19,649 nt of DNA, taken from assembly GCA_944392285.1 (NCBI GenBank), contig CALXWF010000037.1, positions 1-19,649 on the forward strand, read 5' to 3'. Position numbers and translations under genes: made by a program. The notes under the pieces were generated by a model. It made no database searches. It had not been told where the DNA came from and saw nothing but the letters and a program-made list of their open reading frames with translations. The stretch is from an uncultured Alphaproteobacteria bacterium (GTDB lineage: Bacteria; Pseudomonadota; Alphaproteobacteria; RF32; CAG-239). Positions 1 through 5,623 of the stretch are shown here, one piece after another (position 1 is the stretch's first letter; each line of letters starts with the position of its first letter).

Positions 1-246
1 GAAATAATTGGTTTTGGGCATTATTTACCTGAAAAAGTTCTGACCAATGATGACATGGCAAAAATTGTTGAAACCAGCGATGAGTGGATAAGCACGCGTA
101 CGGGCATAAAATCGCGTCATGTTGCCGCTGAAGGTGAGATGACATCTGATTTATGTATAAAAGCGGCGCAAATGGCCATGAAAAATGCCATTTGCGCCGC
201 TTTTATACATAAATCAGATGTCAAAAAGCGGCGCAAATGGCCATGA
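1..246 (+). pseudogene. fabH: fabH, N-terminal part (beta-ketoacyl-ACP synthase III), frameshifted and cut at the left edge
   Basis: The frame is open from base 1 (E-I-I-G-F-G-H-Y-L-P) and lines up with the N-terminus of FabH from about residue 4, so the true start lies a few codons outside the window. The family motif TSDEWISTRTGI is present. The first ATG in the window, at 55, is internal and not the real start. After the residues AAQMAMKNA the frame runs into a 65-bp foldback insertion and stops at 244-246. If those 65 bases are removed, the frame joins exactly to the downstream ORF beginning NITAEDLDLIVVG and gives a colinear, full-length FabH of about 320 residues. FabH condenses acetyl-CoA with malonyl-ACP to start type II fatty acid synthesis in the cytoplasm. 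Whether the break is a real mutation or an assembly or amplification error cannot be decided here. Confidence 0.85.
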
Positions 247-255
247 AAAATGCCA
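140..255 (+). repeat. Inverted plus direct duplication (65-bp foldback insertion) inside fabH
   Basis: Bases 140-176 are repeated as an exact reverse complement at 187-223, giving 37-bp arms around a 10-base spacer. Bases 159-190 then recur in direct orientation at 224-255 (32 bp identical, offset 65). The extra 65 bases shift the fabH frame by two. The arrangement is what two successive template switches would leave: copying forward to about 189, switching to the opposite strand with GCC microhomology and copying back to 140, then resuming forward at 159. Chimeras made by strand-displacement amplification or misassembly leave the same footprint. Confidence 0.95.
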
Positions 256-1028
256 ATATCACAGCCGAAGACTTGGATTTGATTGTTGTCGGCACCATTA
301 CGCCGGACAATACATTTCCTGCTGTTTCAACTAAAATTGCCGGTGCACTTGGTGTTCGTCCGGGAACTATAGCTTTTGACTTGTCGGCAGCTTGTTCGGG
401 TTTTGTATATTCCTTAACCATGGCAGACAATATGATTCGTTTGGGGCAAATCAAAACAGCATTGGTTATTGGTGCGGAAACTTTGTCTCGCATTACGGAT
501 TGGACGGATAGAAATACTTGTGTCTTGTTTGGTGACGGTGCAGGCGCTGCAGTTGTTCGCGGCTATGAAGGCGAGGGGACGATTGCTGATAGAGGAATTT
601 TGAGCACACATTTATTTGCAGATGGTTCGCAATATGAACATTTGGTAAGCACGGGCGGTGTTTCCAGCACTAAAGAAGCCGGTTACATTTTCATGAATGG
701 CAAAGAAGTATTTAAAAATGCCATCGGTTGTCTGACACAAGCAGCCGAGACGGTTGCCGCGCAAGCCGGAATTGCTGTTACCGACATTGATTGGTTATTG
801 CCGCATCAGGCCAATTTGCGCATTATTGAAGGAGTCGGTCATAAGTTAAATTTACCGCCGGAAAAAGTAATAGTAACAATAGATCATCAGGCCAACACAT
901 CGGCCGCCTCGATTCCTTTGGCATTGTCCGAAACGGTTAATTCGGGCAAAATCAAAAAAGGTGATTTGGTTATTCTCAATTCCATGGGCGGTGGCTTCAC
1001 ATGGGGTGGCGTATTGGTCAGAATCTAA
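237..1028 (+). CDS. fabH: fabH, main body: beta-ketoacyl-ACP synthase III (acetyl-CoA:malonyl-ACP condensation)
   Basis: These 263 codons carry the thiolase-fold body of FabH. The nucleophile cysteine is in the DLSAACSGFVYSL context. The catalytic His is in LLPHQANLRII and the Asn in HQANTSAASIPLAL. The family C-terminus GGGFTWGGVLVRI is intact. The ATG at 237 lies inside the duplicated segment and is only a possible restart. A protein made from it would lack the first 45 or so residues, including the TGI loop that shapes the CoA/ACP entrance, so it is unlikely to be active. All other conserved residues are present and no further frame breaks are seen, which means either very recent damage or a sequence error. 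The gene leads into ihfA after 122 bases, as in other alphaproteobacterial plsX-fabH-ihfA loci. Confidence 0.9.
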   Translation: MAMKNANITAEDLDLIVVGTITPDNTFPAVSTKIAGALGVRPGTIAFDLSAACSGFVYSLTMADNMIRLGQIKTALVIGAETLSRITDWTDRNTCVLFGDGAGAAVVRGYEGEGTIADRGILSTHLFADGSQYEHLVSTGGVSSTKEAGYIFMNGKEVFKNAIGCLTQAAETVAAQAGIAVTDIDWLLPHQANLRIIEGVGHKLNLPPEKVIVTIDHQANTSAASIPLALSETVNSGKIKKGDLVILNSMGGGFTWGGVLVRI

Positions 1029-1073
1029 AGCGAATCGACCAGAAAAAGCTGTATAAAACTATAAAGAATATTC

Positions 1074-1101
1074 TTGTCAGTGCATTTTAATTTGATATAT
1101 T
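1074..1101 (+). promoter_or_regulatory. Candidate promoter for ihfA-merR
   Basis: TTGTCA at 1074-1079 and TATATT at 1096-1101 are separated by 16 bases and lie about 50 bases before ihfA. A purine-rich ribosome-binding stretch (AGAGAGAAAG) sits just ahead of the ATG at 1151. The boxes were picked by eye in AT-rich DNA, so this is a candidate only. It would let ihfA be expressed separately from fabH. Confidence 0.4.
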
Positions 1102-1150
1102 GCCTGTACTTAAAAGAATATGAACCTAAAAAAGTAAGAGAGAGAAAGTA

Positions 1151-1435
1151 ATGAAAACGATTACACGCGCAGATGTAGCAGAAACCATTTATGAGGAAAT
1201 CGGCTTATCCCGTAAGGATTCGAGCGATATTTTGGATATGATTTTGGATGAAATAGTTCAAGAACTGACCAAAGGTAATGAAGTCAAGCTTTCTTCTTTC
1301 GGCACGTTTTCTTTAAGAGACAAGAAGGCACGCGCCGGCCGCAACCCGAAGACCGGTGTTGAGGCAGTTATCAGTCCGCGTCGTGTTATTTCATTCAAGC
1401 CTTCGCAAACCATGCGTAAAATTATCAACGCCTAA
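1151..1435 (+). CDS. ihfA: Integration host factor subunit alpha
   Basis: The 94 residues match the HU/IHF fold across the usual length. The N-terminal helical part starts TRADVAETIYEEIGLSRKD. The beta-arm has the IHF/HU signature VKLSSFGTFSLRDKKARAGRNPKTG around residues 46-70, and the C-terminal part is ISPRRVISFKPSQTMRK. GRNPKTG with the intercalating proline at the arm tip and the RRV-F-P pattern favour IHF-alpha over HU. Alpha pairs with IHF-beta, encoded elsewhere, to bend DNA sharply at specific sites in nucleoid organisation, replication, recombination and transcription. Its place between fabH and a MerR-type gene matches the known alphaproteobacterial gene order. It ends 8 bases before the next gene, so the two are almost certainly cotranscribed. 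Confidence 0.95.
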   Translation: MKTITRADVAETIYEEIGLSRKDSSDILDMILDEIVQELTKGNEVKLSSFGTFSLRDKKARAGRNPKTGVEAVISPRRVISFKPSQTMRKIINA

Positions 1436-1443
1436 GGACTATC

Positions 1444-1854
1444 ATGGTAGTAAACAAGAGCAAAGCCGCATTCAGAACCATTGCCGAAGTCGCTGAAGAT
1501 TTGGGTGTGGCCACTCATGTTTTGCGCTTTTGGGAAACAAAATTTCCGCAAATTAAGCCAATGAAAAGAAGCGGCGGCAGAAGATATTATCGTCCGGATG
1601 ATGTTCAATTAGTTAAGACGATTCGTGATTATCTATATGACAAGCGCTACACGATAGAAGGAGTGCAGAAGCTTTTTAAAGAAAAAGGCGTTAAAGAGCT
1701 TTTAGGGGAAGAAATTCAAAAGGATTTCTTTGCTCAAGAGGTAGAAAATTTGAACTTAGATGATTCGAGCCGCCATTTAATTACCGACATAATCGGTGAG
1801 TTAAAAGGCTTAAGAGAAGAATTAAACATTTCTTTAAGCAAAACGGCAAAATAA
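1444..1854 (+). CDS. MerR-family transcriptional regulator (ihfA-linked type)
   Basis: The 136 residues start with a MerR winged helix-turn-helix: FRTIAEVAEDLGVATHVLRFWETKFPQ, followed by the wing R-S-G-G-R-R-Y-Y-R-P-D-D, at about residues 10-55. A charged C-terminal helical region then takes the place of an effector-binding domain. No cysteine cluster for metal sensing is visible. AAGGACT lies just before the ATG, and the gap to ihfA is 8 bases, which indicates one operon. Proteins of this form directly after ihfA are common in alphaproteobacteria, followed by a tRNA-Pro as seen here, but their regulon is not generally known. DNA-binding function is well supported; target and signal are not. 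Confidence 0.88.
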   Translation: MVVNKSKAAFRTIAEVAEDLGVATHVLRFWETKFPQIKPMKRSGGRRYYRPDDVQLVKTIRDYLYDKRYTIEGVQKLFKEKGVKELLGEEIQKDFFAQEVENLNLDDSSRHLITDIIGELKGLREELNISLSKTAK

Positions 1855-1914
1855 TTATTGTAATTATAAAAAAGTTGATGTATATAGACTTTGCTTTGCA
1901 AGAAAAAGAGCAAG

Positions 1915-1952
1915 CGGGACGTAGTTCAGCTTAGGTGAGCGCTTGCATGGGG
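1915..1952 (+). pseudogene. Truncated tRNA-Pro 5' half
   Basis: These 38 bases match the first 38 bases of the intact tRNA-Pro at 2156-2193 in 34 positions. The four changes are all in the D-loop/D-stem region. Identity ends right after GCATGGGG, that is within the anticodon loop. The matching 3' anticodon strand is missing. About 150 bases later, at 2104-2115, a fragment AGAAGTCGGAG identical to the tRNA variable/T-arm start reappears. No T-arm or CCA end follows, so this copy cannot make a functional tRNA. Confidence 0.8.
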
Positions 1953-1961
1953 CTTAAGGCA

Positions 1962-1988
1962 GAAAAACATTCCGGCGGAAGGTTTTTC
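1962..1988 (+). repeat. Hairpin of the tRNA-linked repeat, copy A
   Basis: GAAAAACATTCC, loop GGC, then GGAAGGTTTTTC folds into an 11-bp stem with one A-G mismatch. It follows the tRNA-Pro fragment and the word CTTAAGGCA. A structural copy exists at 2354-2378 with base changes that keep the pairing. Confidence 0.7.
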
Positions 1989-2057
1989 AACGCAAGGCGA
2001 AGTTTTGTTAGGGTGCGAAGCCGCGACAGCGAGCGAAGCAAGCGTTACAAAACGAGT

Positions 2058-2115
2058 GACCGCAGCGAGTTAGCGATTGCGTAGCAGAGCTTACGAGCCA
2101 GAGAAGAAGTCGGAG
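2058..2115 (+). repeat. Tail block of tRNA-linked repeat (copy A; copy B at 2450-2510)
   Basis: The stretch from GACCGCAGCGAG to AGAAGTCGGAG is repeated, diverged and with small gaps, at 2450-2510 (GACCGAAGCGAAG to AGAAGTCGGAG). The shared 3' end equals bases in the intact tRNA-Pro around its variable loop, which ties the block to tRNA-Pro copies. Copy B has picked up a perfect 9-bp hairpin (2465-2473 with 2476-2484). Confidence 0.65.
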
Positions 2116-2155
2116 ACTTCTTGCACCAAAGAATTATTAAGGAACATAACATAAA

Positions 2156-2232
2156 CGGGACGTAGTTCAGCCTGGTAGAGCGCTTGCATGGGGTGCAAGA
2201 AGTCGGAGGTTCAAATCCTCTCGTCCCGACCA
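2156..2232 (+). tRNA. tRNA-Pro (anticodon GGG)
   Basis: This is a 77-base cloverleaf with an encoded CCA. The acceptor stem is CGGGACG (2156-2162) with CGTCCCG (2222-2228), followed by discriminator A and CCA at 2230-2232. The anticodon stem is CTTGC/GCAAG around loop ATGGGGT, giving U33, anticodon GGG and G37. The T-arm is GGAGGTTCAAATCCTC. It reads the proline codons CCC and CCU. Its position downstream of ihfA-merR agrees with alphaproteobacterial synteny. A strong hairpin terminator follows immediately. Confidence 0.96.
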
Positions 2233-2272
2233 GATACAAAAAAGCCACCTGAAAGGGTGGCTTTTTTGTATC
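2233..2272 (+). terminator. Intrinsic terminator of tRNA-Pro
   Basis: A perfect 17-bp stem (2233-2249 with 2256-2272) around loop TGAAAG has a GCCACC/GGTGGC core and a T6 run on the 3' side. The complementary A6 on the 5' arm could let it act on the other strand too. It starts at the base after the tRNA CCA, so little 3' processing would be needed. Confidence 0.93.
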
Positions 2273-2328
2273 TGTAAGCGGGACAGGATTTGTTCCTCCG
2301 TCTTCTTGCAGTCCTAAGAGCTGTACGG
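2248..2328 (+). repeat. Direct repeat, copy 1 (copy 2 at 2517-2597)
   Basis: About 81 bp recur at 2517-2597 with offset 269. The first 44 bases are identical (3' half of the tRNA terminator through GGGACAGGATTT). The remainder, including CCGTCTTCTTGCAG and CCTAAGAGCTGTA, differs at only a few positions. Copy 2 keeps only the 3' arm of the terminator. This marks a past duplication of the tRNA downstream region. Confidence 0.9.
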
Positions 2329-2353
2329 GGCGCTTGTCATGGGCTTAAATGAC

Positions 2354-2378
2354 AAAAATTCTCCGGTGGAGGATTTTT
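2354..2378 (+). repeat. Hairpin of the tRNA-linked repeat, copy B (terminator-like)
   Basis: AAAAATTCTCC, loop GGT, GGAGGATTTTT gives an 11-bp stem with one G-T wobble and ends in a T6 run, so it resembles an intrinsic terminator. It follows GCGCTTGTCATGGGCTTAAATGACA, which itself folds (TGTCAT with ATGACA). Compared with copy A at 1962-1988, two stem positions changed on both sides (T-A to C-G and C-G to T-A), which suggests the structure was kept by selection. Confidence 0.65.
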
Positions 2379-2516
2379 TGCATTTAAGTATAGTAACCGT
2401 TACCGCGCGAACAAGCGAGAGCGCCGGGAGCAAGGTTTACGGTTAGCTTGACCGAAGCGAAGTTAGCATTGCTCAAGCAATGCTTACGAAGCAAGAGCAA
2501 GAAGTCGGAGCAGTCC

Positions 2517-2597
2517 CCTGAAAGGGTGGCTTTTTTGTATCTGTAAGCGGGACAGGATTTACCCCACCGTCTTCTTGCAGACCTAAGAGCTGTAAGG
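2517..2597 (+). repeat. Direct repeat, copy 2 (copy 1 at 2248-2328)
   Basis: This is the second copy of the block described at 2248. The joint at 2510-2517 fuses the tRNA-like AGAAGTCGGAG directly to the second half of the terminator stem, so the T-arm, CCA end and 5' terminator arm were lost in this copy. Confidence 0.9.
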
Positions 2598-2615
2598 AGT
2601 AAGAAGTTTACACAA

Positions 2616-2957
2616 TCAGTCCCATTTGTTAAAAACAAAGAATACGGCCAAAAGGATAAGGACAAAGCCGACGGCATAGTTCCAATGAAAATCTTCTTTC
2701 AGATAAAAAATCGAAAATAAAACAAAGATGATAAGGGTAATAACTTCCTGCATCACTTTAAGCTGTGTAACGCTGAAAAAGTCATGACCGATACGATTTG
2801 CCGGAACCTGAAAACAATATTCAAAAAAAGCAATAAACCAGCTGGCTAAAATAACCACCCACAAACTTTGAGATTTGAAGCGTAAATGGCCATACCAAGC
2901 AAAAGTCATAAAAATATTTGAGATAGTCAAAAGAATAATCGGATAAAAACTGCGCAT
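2616..2957 (-). CDS. DUF486 family small membrane protein (DMT-like)
   Basis: The 113 residues are almost wholly hydrophobic, with four predicted membrane helices at roughly 5-22, 33-50, 66-88 and 92-110. The sequence matches the DUF486/COG3169 family by the N-terminal FYPIILLTISNIFMTFAWYGHL, the central WFIAFFEYCFQVPANRIG and the ending F-N-K-W-D. The family is placed in the drug/metabolite transporter superfamily and has the usual length here, but no substrate is established. The start has AGAGAGG in front at a suitable distance. It stands alone, pointing toward the tRNA repeat region and away from the DUF4186 gene. Confidence 0.88.
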   Translation of the reverse strand: MRSFYPIILLTISNIFMTFAWYGHLRFKSQSLWVVILASWFIAFFEYCFQVPANRIGHDFFSVTQLKVMQEVITLIIFVLFSIFYLKEDFHWNYAVGFVLILLAVFFVFNKWD

Positions 2958-3101
2958 GCTAACCTCTCTAAAGAATAAAATAGCATAAACACAAACCTTA
3001 TTAATGAAAGGTAAATATGCAGGTAAAAATACTTTTATTCTTTTGCATGATGTTTTATAAAAACAAAGAATAATATTTTGTTAGGCGCATAAGTTAAAAG
3101 A

Positions 3102-3458
3102 ATGTATGAAGAAATTTTTGACAAATTAAGTCGTTCCAAATTTCGCAGCCGATTTTGTCTAAAGGCAGCGGACATCTCCTATATTAGGCAAAAGGGCAGG
3201 GAGACGATTTTCCGCCATGCCAAAGACTTTATTGCCAAAAGAATTGCGCCGGCCACAATTTCAAATGACGGCAAGCAAACTCCCATGAAAGGGCATCCGG
3301 TTTTTATTGCGCAGCACGCAACGGCTTGTTGTTGCCGAGAGTGCATTTACAAGTGGCACCATTTTCCTAAGGATGTCGAGTTAGATACCAAGCAGCAAGA
3401 CTATCTTGTCGGTTTAATTATGGCGTGGATTGATAAACAATTGGAGCAACAACAATGA
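3102..3458 (+). CDS. DUF4186 domain protein
   Basis: The 118 residues fit the full DUF4186 family. They include LSRSKFRSRFCLKAADISYI near the N-terminus, then TIFRHAKDFIAKRIAP, NDGKQTPMKGHPVFIAQHATACCC around residues 55-78, and CIYKWHHFPK. The conserved His and Cys residues in the QHATACCCREC-KWHH region look like a metal or catalytic site, but the family's function is unknown. The ribosome-binding site is weak (AAAAG). The stop overlaps the next gene's start by 4 bases (ATGA), so the two are translationally coupled. The partner is a base-excision DNA glycosylase, which makes a role in nucleic acid metabolism a reasonable guess but no more. Confidence 0.88.
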   Translation: MYEEIFDKLSRSKFRSRFCLKAADISYIRQKGRETIFRHAKDFIAKRIAPATISNDGKQTPMKGHPVFIAQHATACCCRECIYKWHHFPKDVELDTKQQDYLVGLIMAWIDKQLEQQQ

Positions 3459-3967
3459 TGACAGAAAACATCAAACAAAGTTTAGAACCGCAGATAAGTG
3501 CAAACACTAAGATAATGGTTATCGGCTCCATGCCGGGAGAAGAATCTTTGCGCCGACAACAATATTATGGGCATCCGCAAAATAATTTTTGGAAATTTGT
3601 TGCCGCAACATTTCCGGAAATAGAACTAAAACTGCCTTATGAAAAACGCCTGAGCTTATTGCTTAAACGTGGTATCGGTTTATGGGATGTTTTGCAGAGT
3701 TGTTATCGACAAGGGAGCCTGGACAGCGCCATAAAAAATATGGAAATAAATGACTTTACGCTACTTTCCGCTAAGGCACCGCAAGTTTGCAAACTTCTTT
3801 TTAATGGCAAAAAGGCTTACGAGACATTTATAAAAAGCAAAAATGTTGACTGGGCCGAACAAAATAAAATCGAGCTGGTCTTAATGCCCTCGACCAGCCC
3901 GGCCAACGCGTCGCAAACAAGAGAATGGAAATTGAATCTCTGGCGGCAAGAGTTGCAAAATTTATAA
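3455..3967 (+). CDS. DNA-deoxyinosine (hypoxanthine) glycosylase, uracil-DNA glycosylase superfamily
   Basis: The 170 residues show the UDG-superfamily pattern of the hypoxanthine-DNA glycosylase family (family 6). Motif 1 is VIGSMPGEESLRRQQYYGHPQNNFW (residues 22-46), with Asn residues at 43-44. The central GLWDVL is at 75-80. Motif 2 is LMPSTSPANA (143-152). Such enzymes remove deaminated adenine (hypoxanthine) from DNA as the first step of base excision repair. The length is typical. The ATG at 3455 overlaps the DUF4186 stop; a second in-frame ATG follows directly at 3458 and is an equally good start. The gene ends 3 bases before the convergent flavodoxin stop, and no terminator was seen between them. 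Confidence 0.88.
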   Translation: MMTENIKQSLEPQISANTKIMVIGSMPGEESLRRQQYYGHPQNNFWKFVAATFPEIELKLPYEKRLSLLLKRGIGLWDVLQSCYRQGSLDSAIKNMEINDFTLLSAKAPQVCKLLFNGKKAYETFIKSKNVDWAEQNKIELVLMPSTSPANASQTREWKLNLWRQELQNL

Positions 3968-3970
3968 AAA

Positions 3971-4510
3971 TTAGATATTTTTGCCCATGGCATAAGCCTC
4001 AGTCATTGCCGGTGTGTTTAAGATATCACCGCTTTGCCAAGCACCGACGCCGTAAATAACACCTTTTTCTCTGGCATCATCCAAACAATCTTGGGTAAAG
4101 CCGCGAAAGGCTTCTAAAGTTTTTTTCATATTGGCACGATTATTGTCAGCGGCGGCAACAATGAAGTAAAAATCTTTATGGCTTATTTCCGTATATCTCG
4201 GAACCGTACGGTCAATAAGGGTTTTCATTTGTCCGTTCATGCAGTAAAAATACACAGGTGTGGCCAAAACAATCACATCAGCTTTAATCATCTTGTCCAA
4301 AATTTCGGTCATATCATCTTGAATAACGCATTTATGCGTATTATTGCAGACACCGCACCCGCGGCAATATTGAATATTTTTATCATTAATATAAATTTTT
4401 TCCACAAGATGACCGGCATCTTCGGCCCCGCGTTTAAATTCATCACAAAGCAGGTCTGAATTTCCGTGCTTCCTAAAACTTCCGGAAAGGATAAGAACAT
4501 TTTTTGCCAT
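3971..4510 (-). CDS. Flavodoxin-like FMN reductase with four-cysteine motif (iron-sulfur flavoprotein-like)
   Basis: The 179 residues form a flavodoxin/NADPH-dependent FMN reductase fold. The phosphate loop is LSGSFRKHGNS (8-18), and the flavin-contacting strand is LATPVYFYCMNGQMKTLIDR (82-101). Between them, C49, C52, C55 and C61 form a C-x2-C-x2-C-x5-C cluster (YCRGCGVCNNTHKC), the spacing seen in iron-sulfur flavoproteins that hold a 4Fe-4S cluster next to FMN. It is therefore probably a cytoplasmic electron-transfer or reductase enzyme; the substrate is unknown. It is the second gene of an operon, 18 bases after the cupin gene, with a good AAGGAG site. The pair is controlled from the MerR-type promoter at 5049-5079. 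Confidence 0.87.
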   Translation of the reverse strand: MAKNVLILSGSFRKHGNSDLLCDEFKRGAEDAGHLVEKIYINDKNIQYCRGCGVCNNTHKCVIQDDMTEILDKMIKADVIVLATPVYFYCMNGQMKTLIDRTVPRYTEISHKDFYFIVAAADNNRANMKKTLEAFRGFTQDCLDDAREKGVIYGVGAWQSGDILNTPAMTEAYAMGKNI

Positions 4511-4528
4511 TTTATTTCTCCTTAAAAA

Positions 4529-5014
4529 TTAATAAGCCAAATAATCAGCATCAGAGACAGGCTCAAGCCAAGTCGCCTGATTATTGGGAACATTGGTTTC
4601 AACGGAAATATGCGTAAACCAGCTTTGCGGAGCGGCGCCGTGCCAATGTTCAACATTAGGAGCGATTCGAACGACGTCTCCTTTATGCAAAATTTGAATT
4701 TTGCCGTTTCTTTCCTGATAACGTCCTTCGCCGGCCAAGACTAACAAAATTTGGCCGCCGCTGTGTTTGTGCCAGTTGGTTCTGGCCCCCGGTTCAAATG
4801 TTACGTTGCCGATAGGGGCGTTAAATGTTTCGTCATTATTACTAAGCATTGTCAAATATGTTTGCCCGGTAAAAAATTTTCCGTAAGGATTTTCCATACC
4901 TTGAGCAAAAATAGTATCAATTGGTGCTTGTTTCATTTCATTAGCCTTTCCTGTGAGAGTAAAAATTAAAGAACCAACCATAATAAAAGAAAATAAAAAA
5001 ATTTTATGTTTCAT
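4529..5014 (-). CDS. Exported cupin-domain protein
   Basis: The 161 residues begin with a signal peptide-like segment (K-H-K then a hydrophobic stretch at 5-20, possible cleavage near GKA-NE), so the protein is probably periplasmic. A single cupin barrel follows: motif 1 NWHKHSGGQILLVLAGEG (residues 80-97; H82, H84 and Q88 in place of the usual Glu) and motif 2 GDVVRIAPNVEHWHGA (112-127; H123, H125). These His residues would bind a metal. Similar single-cupin proteins occur next to flavodoxin and carboxymuconolactone-decarboxylase genes, often under MerR regulators, but the reaction is not known. AGGAGG precedes the start. It is the first gene of the minus-strand operon. Confidence 0.85.
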   Translation of the reverse strand: MKHKIFLFSFIMVGSLIFTLTGKANEMKQAPIDTIFAQGMENPYGKFFTGQTYLTMLSNNDETFNAPIGNVTFEPGARTNWHKHSGGQILLVLAGEGRYQERNGKIQILHKGDVVRIAPNVEHWHGAAPQSWFTHISVETNVPNNQATWLEPVSDADYLAY

Positions 5015-5048
5015 GCCGCCTCCTGATTAAAAGAACGATTCTTTTTAT

Positions 5049-5079
5049 ATCATAAATTTTAGAGTTTACTCTAAGTCAA
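5049..5079 (-). promoter_or_regulatory. MerR-type promoter/operator for the cupin-flavodoxin operon
   Basis: On the minus strand TTGACT (5074-5079) and TATGAT (5049-5054) are separated by 19 bases, longer than the usual 17. This long spacer is the hallmark of promoters activated by MerR proteins through DNA untwisting. Inside the spacer lies the inverted repeat TTAGAGT-AA-ACTCTAA (5059-5074). Transcription would start near 5042, about 28 bases before the cupin ATG. The divergent MerR gene at 5138 is the obvious regulator. Confidence 0.85.
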
Positions 5080-5137
5080 GAAGTTTTTATTGACAATCAA
5101 AATTATTTTTATACCTTAAGACAAAAGGAGAAACATC

Positions 5138-5578
5138 ATGAACTACTCAATCGGACAAGCGGCCAAAAAGATGGGCCTGACAGCGCACACACTAAGATAT
5201 TATGAGAAAGAGGGGCTTTTGCCTTTTGTAAAAAAGACAAGCTCGGGCTTAAGAATCTTTTCAGAAGAAGATATCGGCTGGCTACAAATGATAGAATGTT
5301 TGAAAGGCACCGGTATGCCGCTTAAAGGCATTAAGCAATATATAGATTGGTTTATTGAAGGAGATTCGCCCCTGCAAAAGCGTCTGGATATGTTTAAGCA
5401 ACAAAAAATAAAAATAGAAGAGCAGATGCGTGAGCTAAAAAAACATATGGAAAAGATAAATTATAAAATTGCCTACTATACCGAGATGGTGGAGAATGGT
5501 TCGGATGGTGTCTTTGAACGTAACAAAGAACTGGCCAAAGAGCGCGCCAGACTCTTCGGCACCCCGGAAAGAAAATAA
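5138..5578 (+). CDS. MerR-family regulator of the divergent cupin-flavodoxin operon
   Basis: The 146 residues start with a classic MerR DNA-binding domain: YSIGQAAKKMGLTAHTLRYYEKEGLLP (3-29), wing S-S-G-L-R-I-F-S-E-E-D (35-45), then the second helical pair with ECLKGTGMPLKGIKQY. A long charged coiled coil follows (about 80-125) that would form the antiparallel dimer, and a short tail. No conserved metal-binding cysteines are present. The shape is closest to the AdhR/NmlR-like group that senses aldehydes or electrophiles, but the inducer is inferred only by resemblance. AGGAG lies 7 bases before the ATG. A TTGACA at 5090-5095 may be its own -35 box; a matching -10 is not clear. It faces the operon across the operator at 5059-5074. 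Confidence 0.9.
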   Translation: MNYSIGQAAKKMGLTAHTLRYYEKEGLLPFVKKTSSGLRIFSEEDIGWLQMIECLKGTGMPLKGIKQYIDWFIEGDSPLQKRLDMFKQQKIKIEEQMRELKKHMEKINYKIAYYTEMVENGSDGVFERNKELAKERARLFGTPERK

Positions 5579-5623
5579 ATAGACTAAAACGTATAATTAG
5601 CTATTTTGCTTCTTGAAGATAAA

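Larger units (their letters stand above)
1855..2615. other. Protein-free region with tRNA-Pro, its pseudo-copies and hairpin repeats
   Basis: No believable protein gene was found in this 760-base stretch. It contains one intact tRNA-Pro (2156-2232) and its terminator, a 5' tRNA fragment at 1915-1952, two related hairpins (1962-1988 and 2354-2378), and two related tail blocks (2058-2115 and 2450-2510, both ending in AGAAGTCGGAG). It also has a direct repeat of about 81 bp (2248-2328 and 2517-2597). The layout suggests repeated duplication and decay of a tRNA plus terminator unit. Confidence 0.75.

Noticed and set aside
1953..2103. Group I intron in the tRNA-Pro pseudo-copy
   Set aside because: The insert is only about 150 bases and I could not find the conserved core or splice-site pairing, so I describe only an insertion at that site.
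2045..2248. 67-codon minus-strand ORF with a GTRGFEPPTSCTPC-like sequence
   Set aside because: It is the antisense of the tRNA-Pro and flanking repeat. This translation is a well-known false protein made from tRNA genes.
2384..2677. 97-codon minus-strand ORF over the repeat region
   Set aside because: It runs across the tRNA-linked repeats and into the end of the DUF486 gene in another frame, has no ribosome site or recognisable domain.
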